Positions 8,799 to 18,091 are shown, numbered from the stretch's first letter. The stretch: 64,000 bases of DNA from Pantoea anthophila (GCF_006494375.1 NZ_VHIZ01000017.1:1-64000); one strand, 5' to 3'. Notes: generated by a model from the letters alone, not told the origin. Numbers and translations are program-made.

Positions 8799-10018
8799 AC
8801 CAGTCGCTCCAGAATCTGTGCCAGTTCGCCGTAGGCGATATGCTGATTGAACTCCGTCTCAACTTTATGCCGCGCAGCAGCGACCACCGGGGCCACATCC
8901 ACTTCGCCCTCAGAGAGCTTAAGCAGCGTCTCTGCCAGCGCCTCGGGATCGTCCTCTTCCACCAGCCAGCCGGAGACGTTGTTCTCAATCAGTTCGGGAA
9001 TACCGCTGTGGAAGGTGGAGACCACCGGCAGGCCGACCGCCATCGCCTCCATCAGCGCAACCGGAATCCCTTCCATGTCACCATCGGCGGCAGTTTTGGA
9101 GGGCAGCAGGAAGATGTCCGCTTCGCTCAGCGCGCGACGGATCTCCTCCTGCGGTTTGAAGCCCGGCATACTGACGCAATCTTCCATCCCCTCGCGGGCG
9201 ATGAAATCACGCATCATCTCATCCTGATCGCCATTGCCGATGATGGTGTACTGGAACTGACCGCCCCGCTGCTTCAGGATGGCGCTGGCTTTCACCGCCA
9301 CATCCAGCCCTTTCTTCTCGGTGAGGCGCGCCACCGAGACGATACGCAGCGGCTTGTGAAATGCCTGACGCGGCTGGAAGTTAAACTTCTCTGGCTCAAT
9401 CCCCATGCGTGTCACATGAATTTTTTCCGGCGGGCAGCCCATCTCAATCAGCTTGTTTTCCCACAGGTGGCTGATTGGCAGCATCAGTTCGCTCTGGCGG
9501 AACAGGTTGACGTAGTCGAGCTTGTGCTCTTCCAGAATGTGACGACGGGAAATATCGGCGCCGTGAAACACGGTCGCCTGCTTGCCCTTCAGTACGCCCA
9601 GCTCACGCAGCTTGTTCGCCAGCGCACCGGCATAGCCGAAATGCACCAGGAAAACATCCGCGGTGAAGGTCTGCTTCGCGTTGGCCACGATCGACGGCAG
9701 CAGCAGCTTGCTGGACTGCGCGCCGTAACGACGCATGTTCAGCGAACGCAGCAGCGACGGTTTGGTCACGTTCGGCAGCACCAGCCTGATGCGCTGGTTG
9801 AGCTTATCGACAATCGAGATCTTCTCTTCCGGCAGCAGATAATGCGTCTTCGCCGCCAGACCATATTCATCAAACGCGGCGTGCCGGTTCACTAAATCGC
9901 CGGGAAAGACTGAAATAATCTCCACCTCGTAACCGGCATCAATAAAATGGGTTACCTGATTCAGAACGAATGTCTCAGAGGCAACCGGGAAACGCATGGT
10001 GAAAAAAGTCAGTTTCAT
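8795..10018 (-). CDS. amsK: EPS glycosyltransferase AmsK (GT family 4)
   Basis: About 407 residues from ATG at 10016-10018, with AGGG seven bases upstream; the GTG one codon earlier is rejected. Motifs shared with WcaL/AmsK: FPVASETFVLNQ near residue 10, VARLTEKKGLDVAVKA near residue 230, and the GT4 nucleotide-sugar block ADGDMEGIPVALMEAMAVGLPVV near residue 320 with the EX7E glutamates. It adds one sugar of the EPS repeat at the cytoplasmic face of the membrane. The gene lies four bases downstream of amsJ and overlaps amsL. The exact sugar added cannot be told from sequence. Confidence 0.9.
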   Translation of the reverse strand: MKLTFFTMRFPVASETFVLNQVTHFIDAGYEVEIISVFPGDLVNRHAAFDEYGLAAKTHYLLPEEKISIVDKLNQRIRLVLPNVTKPSLLRSLNMRRYGAQSSKLLLPSIVANAKQTFTADVFLVHFGYAGALANKLRELGVLKGKQATVFHGADISRRHILEEHKLDYVNLFRQSELMLPISHLWENKLIEMGCPPEKIHVTRMGIEPEKFNFQPRQAFHKPLRIVSVARLTEKKGLDVAVKASAILKQRGGQFQYTIIGNGDQDEMMRDFIAREGMEDCVSMPGFKPQEEIRRALSEADIFLLPSKTAADGDMEGIPVALMEAMAVGLPVVSTFHSGIPELIENNVSGWLVEEDDPEALAETLLKLSEGEVDVAPVVAAARHKVETEFNQHIAYGELAQILERLV

Positions 10019-10022
10019 CACA

Positions 10023-11285
10023 TTACCCTAATACTTTGAGAATCTCTTCAGTGATCCGGTTGCCAATTTCCCTTTCATTCGCAACGGCCGTATTGACCTT
10101 CAGCTTAATGTTGTCGTAGTCGGCAAGCACACTTTTCACCTTGTCGATCAGCGAGCCATCCATCAGGCTTTTCACATCGGTTGCCATCTGCGGCAGACCC
10201 AGCTGGTTCATCACACCCATCGACTTGTGCTCATAGTTGATCGCCACGGCCGGGGTGCCAAAGTTCATGGAGATAATCGCCGAGTGCAGGCGGGTACCAA
10301 TGGTCAGATGGCAGTGGCTCAGCAGGATGCCCAGCTCCAGGTCATTAAACTCATCCATGATGACATGGTAATGCTCAGGCTGCTCCACGTGATCGCGCAG
10401 GGTCAGTGCCACCATGCGGTCATCTTTGGCATAGCTGTCGATGCCGGTACAGGTGGAGAACGCCACGACCTGGTAGCCTTCTGCGATCATCGCATTGATC
10501 ACCCGACCAAAGGCTGCTTCATACTCTTTCTGTGTGACGCCCAGACGTTTATCAAACGGCGCCAGTTCGCGCACGGTGATGGCGATGGTTTTACGGCTGC
10601 TGATAATCCCCTGCCAGTGAAGCAGGTTATGGCTCGGATTTTCCACTTCCCGCGCGCGCACCAGGAAAGCGGTGTCGACGCCGGCCGCGACTTTCGAGCT
10701 GGTCACGCCATCACGTTTCATCAGATCGAGGCTGACCGACTCACGCAGAACCAGGCTGTTAACGCGGTCAAAAACAAAGTTCGCCAGCGCATTGACGCGC
10801 GGGTTCTGGAACGGACCCACCGAGTGACCAATCAGGTAAATAGGCTTTTTCGCCATCAGCGCACAAAGCGCGTGGTCAAACTGGGTGACGCCATAGAGAT
10901 CGACGAAGAATGACCCGCCAACCTGAATAATGGCGTCATATTTCGCCAGGCTTTCGGTAAAGGCTTTGAGGTGCGGTGGCACGGCAAACGACTTAAAGAC
11001 GCCGCCCTTGCCCAGGTGCGCCATCATGATGTCGGGCATCAGACGGTTCGCGACTTTACGCTTAAACGAACCGACCAGACCTTTGCCTGACTTGCTGTTG
11101 TGCAGAAACAGCGCATCCTGCTGAATATCCTGCTGGAGCAGATAACCGGAGCTGGTTGGATAACGGCTAATCACATCAATGTCTAAATCACTGCGTGCAG
11201 ACTTCATAGAATCAATCAGTCCACGAAGAATCGCGCCATCCCCACGATTCCCACACGTATGGTTACCCACCAATAAAATTTTCAT
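10023..11285 (-). CDS. amsJ: Polysaccharide pyruvyl transferase AmsJ (WcaK-like)
   Basis: 420 residues. The N-terminal LVGNHTCGNRGDGAILRG motif, the VGGSFFVDLYG segment near residue 122, the IGHSVGPFQNPRVN block near residue 152, and IGTRLHSAIISMNFGTPAVAINYEHKS near residue 335 identify the CsaB/WcaK/AmsJ pyruvyltransferase family. It is expected to transfer pyruvate from phosphoenolpyruvate as a ketal on the EPS side chain, giving the polymer its acidic charge. It begins 157 bp after amsF, behind an intrinsic-terminator-like hairpin, so its expression may depend on read-through. Confidence 0.9.
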   Translation of the reverse strand: MKILLVGNHTCGNRGDGAILRGLIDSMKSARSDLDIDVISRYPTSSGYLLQQDIQQDALFLHNSKSGKGLVGSFKRKVANRLMPDIMMAHLGKGGVFKSFAVPPHLKAFTESLAKYDAIIQVGGSFFVDLYGVTQFDHALCALMAKKPIYLIGHSVGPFQNPRVNALANFVFDRVNSLVLRESVSLDLMKRDGVTSSKVAAGVDTAFLVRAREVENPSHNLLHWQGIISSRKTIAITVRELAPFDKRLGVTQKEYEAAFGRVINAMIAEGYQVVAFSTCTGIDSYAKDDRMVALTLRDHVEQPEHYHVIMDEFNDLELGILLSHCHLTIGTRLHSAIISMNFGTPAVAINYEHKSMGVMNQLGLPQMATDVKSLMDGSLIDKVKSVLADYDNIKLKVNTAVANEREIGNRITEEILKVLG

Positions 11286-11401
11286 AACAACTCCGAATAA
11301 ATTTTTTTAATTCTGTAAGCCGCCCGGATCCGTCATGGGCAAAATGAGCTCTGTTCAAAATAATGCTTACGGGATAACGCACCCAAAGGTACCGCTCCTG
11401 T

Positions 11402-11431
11402 TAAAACCGGCCGCCTCCGTTGTGGCGGCCG
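11402..11431 (-). terminator. Intra-operon terminator between amsF and amsJ
   Basis: Perfect eight-base-pair GC-rich stem CGGCCGCC / GGCGGCCG (11408-11431), followed on the minus strand by GGTTTTAA. It lies 11 bp beyond the amsF stop, inside a transcription unit that continues into amsJKL. The T-tract is short, so it probably leaks. Confidence 0.65.
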
Positions 11432-11442
11432 TCATGCAAGGG

Positions 11443-13659
11443 TTAGGACTTAATGGCAAAGTAAGGCAGGGCAACCTGTTTCCCGTTGATGACCACGGAA
11501 ACAAAGCCTTCCGGCTTGCTGGTATCGACCTGGTCGGCAGAAAGCGGACGCGACGCCATCAGCAGGTCGCCCTGCTCGTTGGCCCCGACACCCGCTTTGC
11601 CGTTGTGCAGACTGAAGCGCTGCGGCGCGCGTTTGGTCTTATCGCCCGCCGGCGGATTGCCTGGCTCCATCCGCGCGTTAACGCGCGCACAGCGACCGGT
11701 AACAAAGCGATCCTTGCCGGTGGTTTTCACCAGCACGGCGGCCGATGGCGTCCAGCCCGCCAGTTTGACGAAGAGGCGAACGTCGGTGTCATGTTCAGCG
11801 ACATAGCGCACATCGAGGACCGGGCTGCTGCCTTCGGCTGACCAGCTCGCTTCAGAGAGGTCTTTCTTGCGCTGCACGTGGATCACGGCGCGGCCACCGG
11901 TGGTTTTGTCGCTGATCAGGTTCATCAGGGGCTTGTCGCCGCTGCCGTTGCTGAACTGCGCCTGACCAAAGATTTCGATCTCCCAGGAGTCGCCCACCGT
12001 GGGTGAGTAGAGGCTGCCGAGATCAAACCAGGTCTCCTGGTTGGTGTTGTTCTCCAGACGCCAGCGCGAGGTGATGTAGTTGTATTTCAGGCTGCCATCC
12101 AGCGCGACGCCGTAAGATTCAACGCGGGTCGACCCCATCTCCCAGATGCTGAGCAGACGATCGCCCTGCATCGAGTTATCGATCCAGCTGCCCGACTGCA
12201 GGCTGGTCTGGCGCATATTCAGACGCGTGTTGTGGGCAATCAGCGGGTTCTTACAATCCTCCAGGCTCAGCGCATCAACGATCCACTGACCGTTGGAGAG
12301 ATCGCCCGGGTTGTCACAGTGCTCAATCCAGCCGTTGTGGATAATCGACTGACCGCAGCGCGGCAGGTTGAGGACTTTGCCCCCACGGCAGTATTGCGCG
12401 TTGAAGTTCGACAGCTCGATAGCGGTGCTGTGGTCCCATTTGCCCTGCTTCTGTCCTGACCACCCCGACTTGATGACGTCGCCGCTGCAGCGGGAGGCGT
12501 ACCACTGGTCGATTTTACAATCGAGGGTATCCTGCAGGCTGATCGCGGTACCGCCGACGGCGTTAAAGCGCAGGCAGGCACCCCGGAAATATTGTCCGCC
12601 CGGACAGATGTTATGGAAAAAGCCCTGCTGGTTCGGACTCTTATCGCTGTTGCCGTTGAAGATCAGGTTGGAAAGCTCAACCCGGCGGGCATTCATCTGG
12701 AAGACGAACTCTGACTTACCATCGGAAACGAGGGTGGTCGCCGGGAAGTAACCAAAGTTGACCATCGCACCGGACATGCGGAAGAAGTTGAGATACTTGT
12801 CGCCCAGGTTGCAGGCGGAGACCATAAAGGTCCCGGCCGGGAACTGAACGCAGATCTGCTGGTTCGCCTGCTGCGACCACTGGAACATCGCCATAATGGC
12901 GGGTGCCGTATCAGTTTTCCCATCGGCGATGGCACCGAAATCAAACAGCGTCAGGCGGTTGAAATCGTCTACCACACGACGCCAGTGAAAGCCGTCACCG
13001 GCAAAGTTGACGCCGCCATCATTCTGCGCGGGCTGGAAGCTGCCGACGAACTCGCCGCCGCCCACTTCCCGTCCTTCGTGCCAGCTTTTGAGTTTGATCT
13101 TAGCCCCTTCAAACAGCGGACGGGTCTTGCGTAACTCCGCCACGGACGGGATCTCGCCAATCAGCTGATAACCCGCCGGCTGAGACAGGCGCTGACTGAA
13201 ATCAGCGGCGCCCGGGCGACTGACATCCGGGATGTTAAACAGAGTCTGCCCGTTATTATCTTCTACCGTCATCGAATGCGAAGGATCGGCAATCAGCGCA
13301 GCATTATCCTGGATAAACTGCGCAAAGTTGCCCTTGTTCAACGCGATAGGCTGAGCAATCTCGGAGACCTTACCGCTGGCGTCACGCAGGAAGACCGGAA
13401 TCTGGTTGCCAGGCTTGCTGGCATCCACACCGGCTTTACCAATCCAGAGCTTACCCTCAAAGCTCTGCCAGAACTGCGGTGGCATCGCGTAAACATTTTC
13501 CGGCGTCAGGATCGGCACGTCTCCTTTCGGCACGGCGGTGGCATCAACCGGTTTCAGGGCAATGCCGTTACTTTTAGCAGCGTAGCTGGAAAAGGTGCTC
13601 ACGGAGAGAGCCCCCACCAGAGCGGAGGCGGCGGTCTGTAACACTTCTCTTCTTTTCAT
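11443..13659 (-). CDS. amsF: EPS biosynthesis protein AmsF/WceF, tailspike-like polysaccharide-processing enzyme
   Basis: 738 residues. The N-terminus MKRREVLQTAASALVGALS resembles a twin-arginine signal (RRxxL) ending near SSYA, so the protein is exported. Residues about 55-135 (VYAMPPQFWQSFEGKLWIGK ... SMTVEDNNGQTLFN) look like the head-binding/adaptor domain of podoviral tailspikes. Residues about 240-560 look like a right-handed parallel beta-helix, starting with LFDFGAIADGKTDTAPAI, the pectate-lyase/tailspike opening. The orthologue in Pantoea stewartii, WceF, is reported as a tailspike-like enzyme acting on stewartan; AmsF of E. amylovora is required for amylovoran. It probably trims the polymer in the periplasm or outside. 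The start is followed by a conserved operon position between amsD and amsJ. Confidence 0.9.
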   Translation of the reverse strand: MKRREVLQTAASALVGALSVSTFSSYAAKSNGIALKPVDATAVPKGDVPILTPENVYAMPPQFWQSFEGKLWIGKAGVDASKPGNQIPVFLRDASGKVSEIAQPIALNKGNFAQFIQDNAALIADPSHSMTVEDNNGQTLFNIPDVSRPGAADFSQRLSQPAGYQLIGEIPSVAELRKTRPLFEGAKIKLKSWHEGREVGGGEFVGSFQPAQNDGGVNFAGDGFHWRRVVDDFNRLTLFDFGAIADGKTDTAPAIMAMFQWSQQANQQICVQFPAGTFMVSACNLGDKYLNFFRMSGAMVNFGYFPATTLVSDGKSEFVFQMNARRVELSNLIFNGNSDKSPNQQGFFHNICPGGQYFRGACLRFNAVGGTAISLQDTLDCKIDQWYASRCSGDVIKSGWSGQKQGKWDHSTAIELSNFNAQYCRGGKVLNLPRCGQSIIHNGWIEHCDNPGDLSNGQWIVDALSLEDCKNPLIAHNTRLNMRQTSLQSGSWIDNSMQGDRLLSIWEMGSTRVESYGVALDGSLKYNYITSRWRLENNTNQETWFDLGSLYSPTVGDSWEIEIFGQAQFSNGSGDKPLMNLISDKTTGGRAVIHVQRKKDLSEASWSAEGSSPVLDVRYVAEHDTDVRLFVKLAGWTPSAAVLVKTTGKDRFVTGRCARVNARMEPGNPPAGDKTKRAPQRFSLHNGKAGVGANEQGDLLMASRPLSADQVDTSKPEGFVSVVINGKQVALPYFAIKS

Positions 13660-13741
13660 GCATCAATTCCCGTAGTCAATAAGGCCATTGGCCATGGCGG
13701 TGTCCCTGAGGCACGTCGCAAGTGAGCGTTTCCAGCTCCGG

Positions 13742-14776
13742 TTAAACCAATGACAGCCAGCTTTTTTTGATCTGATTACCGTCGAATTTCAGCGCGGTCT
13801 GTTTCGTTTTTTCGCTCATGGCATAGAGCAGCGCATCATCTGTCGCCAGCTGCTCCATTCGCGCCAGAAACGTGGCTTTGTCATTCATGGGCACCAGGAA
13901 ACCATCTTCGCCGTGGTTGATGATCTCCTGAGGCCCGGTCGGGCAGTCGTAGGCGACGACCGGCAGTGACCAGGATTTGGCTTCCAGCAGCACCAGCGGT
14001 AATCCTTCATAGCGGGAGGTCATCAGCGCCATGTCGCTGTCGCGATAGTAGTCATTGATGTTGCTGACCTTGCCGACAAACTTCACGCTGTCCGTGATCC
14101 CCAGCACTGCCGCCTGATCGTGCAGCTGCTGACGCAGTTCACCGTCACCGGCAATCACCAGCGTCCAGTCCGGGTGTTTTCTGGCAAAGTCGCGCCAGAT
14201 ATCCAGCATCAGGTCAAACCCCTTCTGGTTATCCAGACGTCCGACGGCCAGCGCCTGACGGGAGCGGGTCTGGCGCTGATAGCCTTTGTAAACCACCGGA
14301 TTGGGGATTTGCATGCTGGGAATGCGCCAGCGGCTGAACACCTGATGATCTTTGTCGGTCAGAACAATCACGCGGTCGTAGTAGCGCAGCAGCAGGAACT
14401 TGAGGAACTTAATCGGTTTGCTGAAGGAGTTAATGGCGATGTGTTCGCAGGCGTAGGCTTTGCCACGCTTCTTCTTCATCAGCAGCAGATTCCAGAAGGC
14501 GAACATCACGCTCAGGCGGCCCATGCTGATCAGGAAGACGGTGTCGAAACCCTCTTCATGGATTCGGGCAACCGCGCTTTTGATGGGGTTGCTCTGCCCT
14601 TCAAAGCTGACAATCTCTTTGACATGCTCAAACGGGTAGAAGGTTTTTCCGCTGCCTTCCAGCGAGTAGATGGTGACGTCATGCGTTTCGCCAAGACATT
14701 CTGACATAAAGTTACAGATGTTCTCGGTGCCCGCATAGGAGTAAGCATCTTTGATCACCAGGACAATTTTTTTCAT
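13742..14776 (-). CDS. amsD: EPS glycosyltransferase, GT family 4 (AmsD-like)
   Basis: 344 residues with a GT-B fold layout. The N-terminal domain has DAYSYAGTENICNFMSE. The C-terminal donor domain starts near residue 180 (QALAVGRLDNQKGFDLML), then VIAGDGELRQQL and the SRYEGLPLVLLEAKSWSLPVVAYD block near residue 259, with the EX7E glutamates. It adds a sugar to the lipid-linked EPS repeat. By place and family it corresponds to AmsD of the amylovoran operon and probably to WceN of the stewartan operon; the assignment to one sugar is not possible here. Confidence 0.82.
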   Translation of the reverse strand: MKKIVLVIKDAYSYAGTENICNFMSECLGETHDVTIYSLEGSGKTFYPFEHVKEIVSFEGQSNPIKSAVARIHEEGFDTVFLISMGRLSVMFAFWNLLLMKKKRGKAYACEHIAINSFSKPIKFLKFLLLRYYDRVIVLTDKDHQVFSRWRIPSMQIPNPVVYKGYQRQTRSRQALAVGRLDNQKGFDLMLDIWRDFARKHPDWTLVIAGDGELRQQLHDQAAVLGITDSVKFVGKVSNINDYYRDSDMALMTSRYEGLPLVLLEAKSWSLPVVAYDCPTGPQEIINHGEDGFLVPMNDKATFLARMEQLATDDALLYAMSEKTKQTALKFDGNQIKKSWLSLV

Positions 14777-14822
14777 GAAACGCTATCCACCTCAAATTTT
14801 AAAGACAATCCTGCCGACGGGC

Positions 14823-15575
14823 TTAACGATGCTTAAGGGTAAACAGCACACCATTCACCATATACCAGGCGTAATAGTAATAGATTTTTAAAGGATTGTT
14901 TTTATAGATAATTCTTAATAATTCGAGGTGCCACTGGGCCGCTTTATTCTTATTACGTGAAAGGGAATCCCCTAACTCGTAATAGTTGACCAGAATCGTC
15001 TGAATTACGCGTGCCTGCTTGTAGCGGGTGAACAACTCATAGAGAAACAGGAAATCTTCGTGCCCTTTGCGCTGGAAGAAGAGTCCCTGAGGCGGGCGGC
15101 GGAAGCAGACGGAAGAGAAGCAGACGCGATACTGCTTTTTCACGAAATTTTCCTGCTGCAGATAAGGTTTGCCGTAGGTGATGTCGTGCTCAGCCTTGCG
15201 GGTTTTGTAGTGATACTCGGTAATGACAAAATCATCACCGGCCTCAATGGCGGCCACCTGCTGAGTCAGCTTATCCGCATGCCATTCATCATCACTGTCG
15301 AGGAAGGCGATGATCTCTTCCGTGGCCGCACGCAGCCCGACGTTGCGGGTCTCTGCTGCGCCCATGTTGACCGCGTTGTCCAGAATGGTGATGCGCGGGT
15401 CCTGGCAGTGCTCGCGCACAAACGCCAGCGAGTCGTCAGTGGATTTATCGTTGACCAGATAGAGGTGCCAGTCGGTATAGTGCTGGTTGATCACCGATTG
15501 CACGGCGCGTAATACCGTCTGACGGGCATTATACATAGGCATCACAATGCCAACGGTTCCAACAGAAGTCTTCAT
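14823..15575 (-). CDS. EPS glycosyltransferase, GT family 2
   Basis: 250 residues from ATG at 15573-15575, with CAGGG upstream; a TTG two codons earlier is rejected. Family-2 motifs: GIVMPMYNARQTVLRAVQSV near residue 9, VNDKSTDDS near residue 40, and FLDSDDEWHADKL near residue 93 (DSDD being the DxD metal site). The C-terminal 60 residues are lysine- and tyrosine-rich and slightly hydrophobic, suggesting membrane association. It adds one sugar to the EPS repeat. It fills the position of WceM in the stewartan cluster and is one of two adjacent family-2 enzymes; which of the two equals AmsE of E. amylovora is unclear. Confidence 0.85.
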   Translation of the reverse strand: MKTSVGTVGIVMPMYNARQTVLRAVQSVINQHYTDWHLYLVNDKSTDDSLAFVREHCQDPRITILDNAVNMGAAETRNVGLRAATEEIIAFLDSDDEWHADKLTQQVAAIEAGDDFVITEYHYKTRKAEHDITYGKPYLQQENFVKKQYRVCFSSVCFRRPPQGLFFQRKGHEDFLFLYELFTRYKQARVIQTILVNYYELGDSLSRNKNKAAQWHLELLRIIYKNNPLKIYYYYAWYMVNGVLFTLKHR

Positions 15576-15644
15576 CTTCAACCCTGAATTAAATGAAAAG
15601 AGAGTGGCTCCTGATATCAGGAGCAGAGCGGGACGCGCCGCGCG

Positions 15645-16562
15645 TCAGGAGATCGCTTTCTCACCACCGAAACGTGCTCTGACTTTGTCTTTGACCCGGT
15701 TCATGAAATAGGCACGGTTATCTTTGTTGGTGAGGAAGAAGTAGCGGGCAAAGCTCAGGCTCGCCATCAGCGACTTGCCATCCATCTTGTAGCGCAGCGG
15801 CAGCTTAAAGGCTTTGTAGGTGTGGATATCACGCGGGGTCAGATGCGGCTTCATGGTATCAAGCCAGAACATCGAATATTTCACCGATTCGCCTTTGTGC
15901 TTGGAGCCAAATTTGGTGACCAGATGATAGTTCGCCAGCGGCGCGGCAATCATCACGAAGTCATAGCCCATGCGGTCGGCACGAATGCAGAAATCATAAT
16001 CCTGATGGCGGATATAGCGGGTATCGAACTGAATTTTTGCCGCGTCTTCCCGCTTCAGCACGATGGTGCTGGTCTGGATGAAACCGTAGCAGCCGAACAG
16101 ATACTCAGCGACGGTTTCGTTTTTGCCTGGTGGCTGCATCGGCATCACTTTCAGGAACGATCCATCCTGATAGATATTGACCTGACTGAAGATGACAAAT
16201 TTCTGTCTGCCCTGCCCCTCCAGCTGCGCGATTTTCTCGCTCACCTGCTGCAGTTTGTCAGCGGCCCACTCGTCATCGGCGTCCAGGAAGCTGACATAGT
16301 CGCCGGTGGCCAGCTCAATGCCTTTGTTGCGCGCACCGGCGCCGTTAAGTTTCACCTCAGAGAGCACCAGATTGATATCCAGCTCCTGATAGCGTTCGCT
16401 GCGAACAACGTCCGCCAGCGCTGCGGCATCCGCCGACTTATCATCAACGATGATGACCTCAAAATTGCGATACGTTTGAGCTTTAACGCAATCCAGCGTC
16501 GTGACAATCGATTCTGACGCGTTATAAGCCGGAATTACGATAGAGAAACGAATGTCCTTCAT
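15645..16562 (-). CDS. amsB: EPS glycosyltransferase, GT family 2 (AmsB-like)
   Basis: 305 residues from ATG at 16560-16562, seven bases after GAGGTG; a TTG nine codons upstream is rejected. Motifs: FSIVIPAYNASESIVTTLDC near residue 6, VDDKSADA, and SFLDADDEWAADKL near residue 90 with the DADD metal site. Near residue 180 it has RHQDYDFCIRA, a QDYD acceptor-side motif seen in family-2 enzymes of this type. It acts at the cytoplasmic membrane in building the EPS repeat. It lies first of the transferases, directly behind the polymerase gene, the position of amsB/wceB. Confidence 0.82.
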   Translation of the reverse strand: MKDIRFSIVIPAYNASESIVTTLDCVKAQTYRNFEVIIVDDKSADAAALADVVRSERYQELDINLVLSEVKLNGAGARNKGIELATGDYVSFLDADDEWAADKLQQVSEKIAQLEGQGRQKFVIFSQVNIYQDGSFLKVMPMQPPGKNETVAEYLFGCYGFIQTSTIVLKREDAAKIQFDTRYIRHQDYDFCIRADRMGYDFVMIAAPLANYHLVTKFGSKHKGESVKYSMFWLDTMKPHLTPRDIHTYKAFKLPLRYKMDGKSLMASLSFARYFFLTNKDNRAYFMNRVKDKVRARFGGEKAIS

Positions 16563-16640
16563 GGCCAGCACCTCATCAAAATAATTCAAAAAATAAACAG
16601 TTCAGTCGACAACCGTCGAAGAAAAACCGGGGATCTGACA

Positions 16641-16671
16641 GGCGGCTGCCTCTCTGGAGAGTCCAGCCGCC
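16641..16671 (-). other. Intergenic hairpin between amsC and amsB
   Basis: Inverted repeat GGCGGCTG / CAGCCGCC with a 15-base loop, just after the amsC stop. There is no T-tract, so it is more likely an mRNA-stabilising or processing structure than a terminator. Confidence 0.5.
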
Positions 16672-16677
16672 CGGTAA

Positions 16678-17814
16678 TCAGTGAATCAACCAAAACTCCC
16701 GCGCCACTTCATAGCCGGTCACCGCCTGCTTGGTTGAAATGGTGTTGTAGTAGAGGTAATAGAGCAGGAAGAACACCAGCATGCCAAACAGCGCGGGTTT
16801 CCATGACCGTCTGGCCTGATAAATCAGCGAGGTCAGGATGATCGGTTCAACCTGCTGCAGATAGTTAGACAGACGCGAACCGGATGGGAAGTTGTACAGG
16901 AAGATCCTGATCGCGCCGCCGATGGCAAAACTTAAAATCAGCAGATAGTTAAGACGATACTGGGCGTAATTTTCGCGCTTCAGTTCATCGGTCAGCATGA
17001 AATAGAAAAACACAAACACCAGCATGATGTTTTTCAGGTTCGACACCGCCAGGATACTGCCACCCATCGCATAAGAGGGGTCATTGTTATAGCCCGACGC
17101 CCTCTCACCCAGCGATCCCAGATGTCCGGCAATCAGGGCAATAAAGCTGGAACCGCCCACGACGGAGAGCGGCAGGCTGGCCACGATGATGATCACCGGC
17201 CACCAGCGCCAGTCACGAATAAACAGGAACGGCACCAGCGTCACGACCATGATTCCGGTGTTGTGACTGGTGAATGACAGCACGAAGAAGGCAAACGCCC
17301 ACCAGTAGCGCTTGAGATAGATCGACCACAGGACGCCAAGGAACAGCGCCGAGCTCAGGCCAAAACGAATCTGGTTGATGTCTTTGTTGATAAAGATGTG
17401 CGCCGAATAGAGCATCAGCGCCAGCACCGGATAGGGTGACATCTTCCGGAAAAAGTAAGTGTTAATGAAAACGGCAATGGCGCAGAAGACAAACAGAAAG
17501 ATGCTGGCATTGTGCGAAAACAGGCTGGTCAGCCAGGCGATCGCAAAAATCAGCGGTTCATAACGGAAAAATGCGACGGTTTTAAAGAAGCCGTTAATCT
17601 CGATACGTCTGACAAAGTCTTCAAAGAAACTCCGATACTGGAAATCATCCATGCCGGTGCCGAGACCGCGAATCCCCCCGAAAACAATCAACAGTATGGC
17701 GGCCACGCAGAGCAGCCAGGTCAGAATATGATTTGTGCGTTCGTCTTTTTTTAGCGCGATTTCAAACAGCGCAAGCAGCAGTAAAAAGCCTGATACATAC
17801 CAATAGGGAGCCAT
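16678..17814 (-). CDS. amsC: EPS polymerase (Wzy/AmsC-like)
   Basis: 378 residues from ATG at 17812-17814, preceded by TTAAGGA eight bases upstream; the GTG at 17835 is rejected. About ten hydrophobic segments and little recognisable sequence otherwise, as usual for Wzy proteins. A large loop near residues 35-75 contains FGGIRGLGTGMDDFQYRSFF, typical of the EpsG/Wzy family, and an Arg/His-containing region FTSHNTGIMV lies near residue 185. It is expected to join EPS repeats at the periplasmic face of the inner membrane. It follows wzc after a 256-bp gap carrying an intrinsic terminator, in the position of amsC of E. amylovora. Confidence 0.82.
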   Translation of the reverse strand: MAPYWYVSGFLLLLALFEIALKKDERTNHILTWLLCVAAILLIVFGGIRGLGTGMDDFQYRSFFEDFVRRIEINGFFKTVAFFRYEPLIFAIAWLTSLFSHNASIFLFVFCAIAVFINTYFFRKMSPYPVLALMLYSAHIFINKDINQIRFGLSSALFLGVLWSIYLKRYWWAFAFFVLSFTSHNTGIMVVTLVPFLFIRDWRWWPVIIIVASLPLSVVGGSSFIALIAGHLGSLGERASGYNNDPSYAMGGSILAVSNLKNIMLVFVFFYFMLTDELKRENYAQYRLNYLLILSFAIGGAIRIFLYNFPSGSRLSNYLQQVEPIILTSLIYQARRSWKPALFGMLVFFLLYYLYYNTISTKQAVTGYEVAREFWLIH

Positions 17815-18047
17815 GGTGTGATTCCTTAATTCCACAAGTTCTCATGCCAGCAATCATCCTGCTTCGCCTTCCCGGCCGGCTTTTCCGCGAGCCAGAGAGC
17901 ACGATCACAAATGACGTGCGGGCGATGCCCTGCTGGAGATGAAGTCTGTTGAGTGACGCTCGCCATGCGATTTATCGTTTTATCGCTTTTCCGGGTCCGG
18001 ACAGAATAACCTGTGTCAATTGATGCGTGTCGTCATTCAAAGGGACG

Positions 18048-18074
18048 ATAAAAAGGGGCGGTCAGACCGCCCCC
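18048..18074 (-). terminator. Strong intra-operon terminator between amsA (wzc) and amsC
   Basis: On the minus strand the perfect stem GGGGCGGTC / GACCGCCCC (18055-18073) is followed by TTTTTAT. It lies 18 bp beyond the amsA stop. By all sequence criteria it is an intrinsic terminator, yet eight co-directional EPS genes follow with no obvious new promoter. It probably sets the export/assembly gene ratio and may be overridden by RfaH. Confidence 0.85.
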
Positions 18075-18091
18075 TGTTGCTTACTCAATGA

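Noticed and set aside
8840..9895. 351-codon open frame on the plus strand
   Set aside because: Complement of amsK; the amsK protein has clear glycosyltransferase motifs and operon overlaps, while this frame has none.
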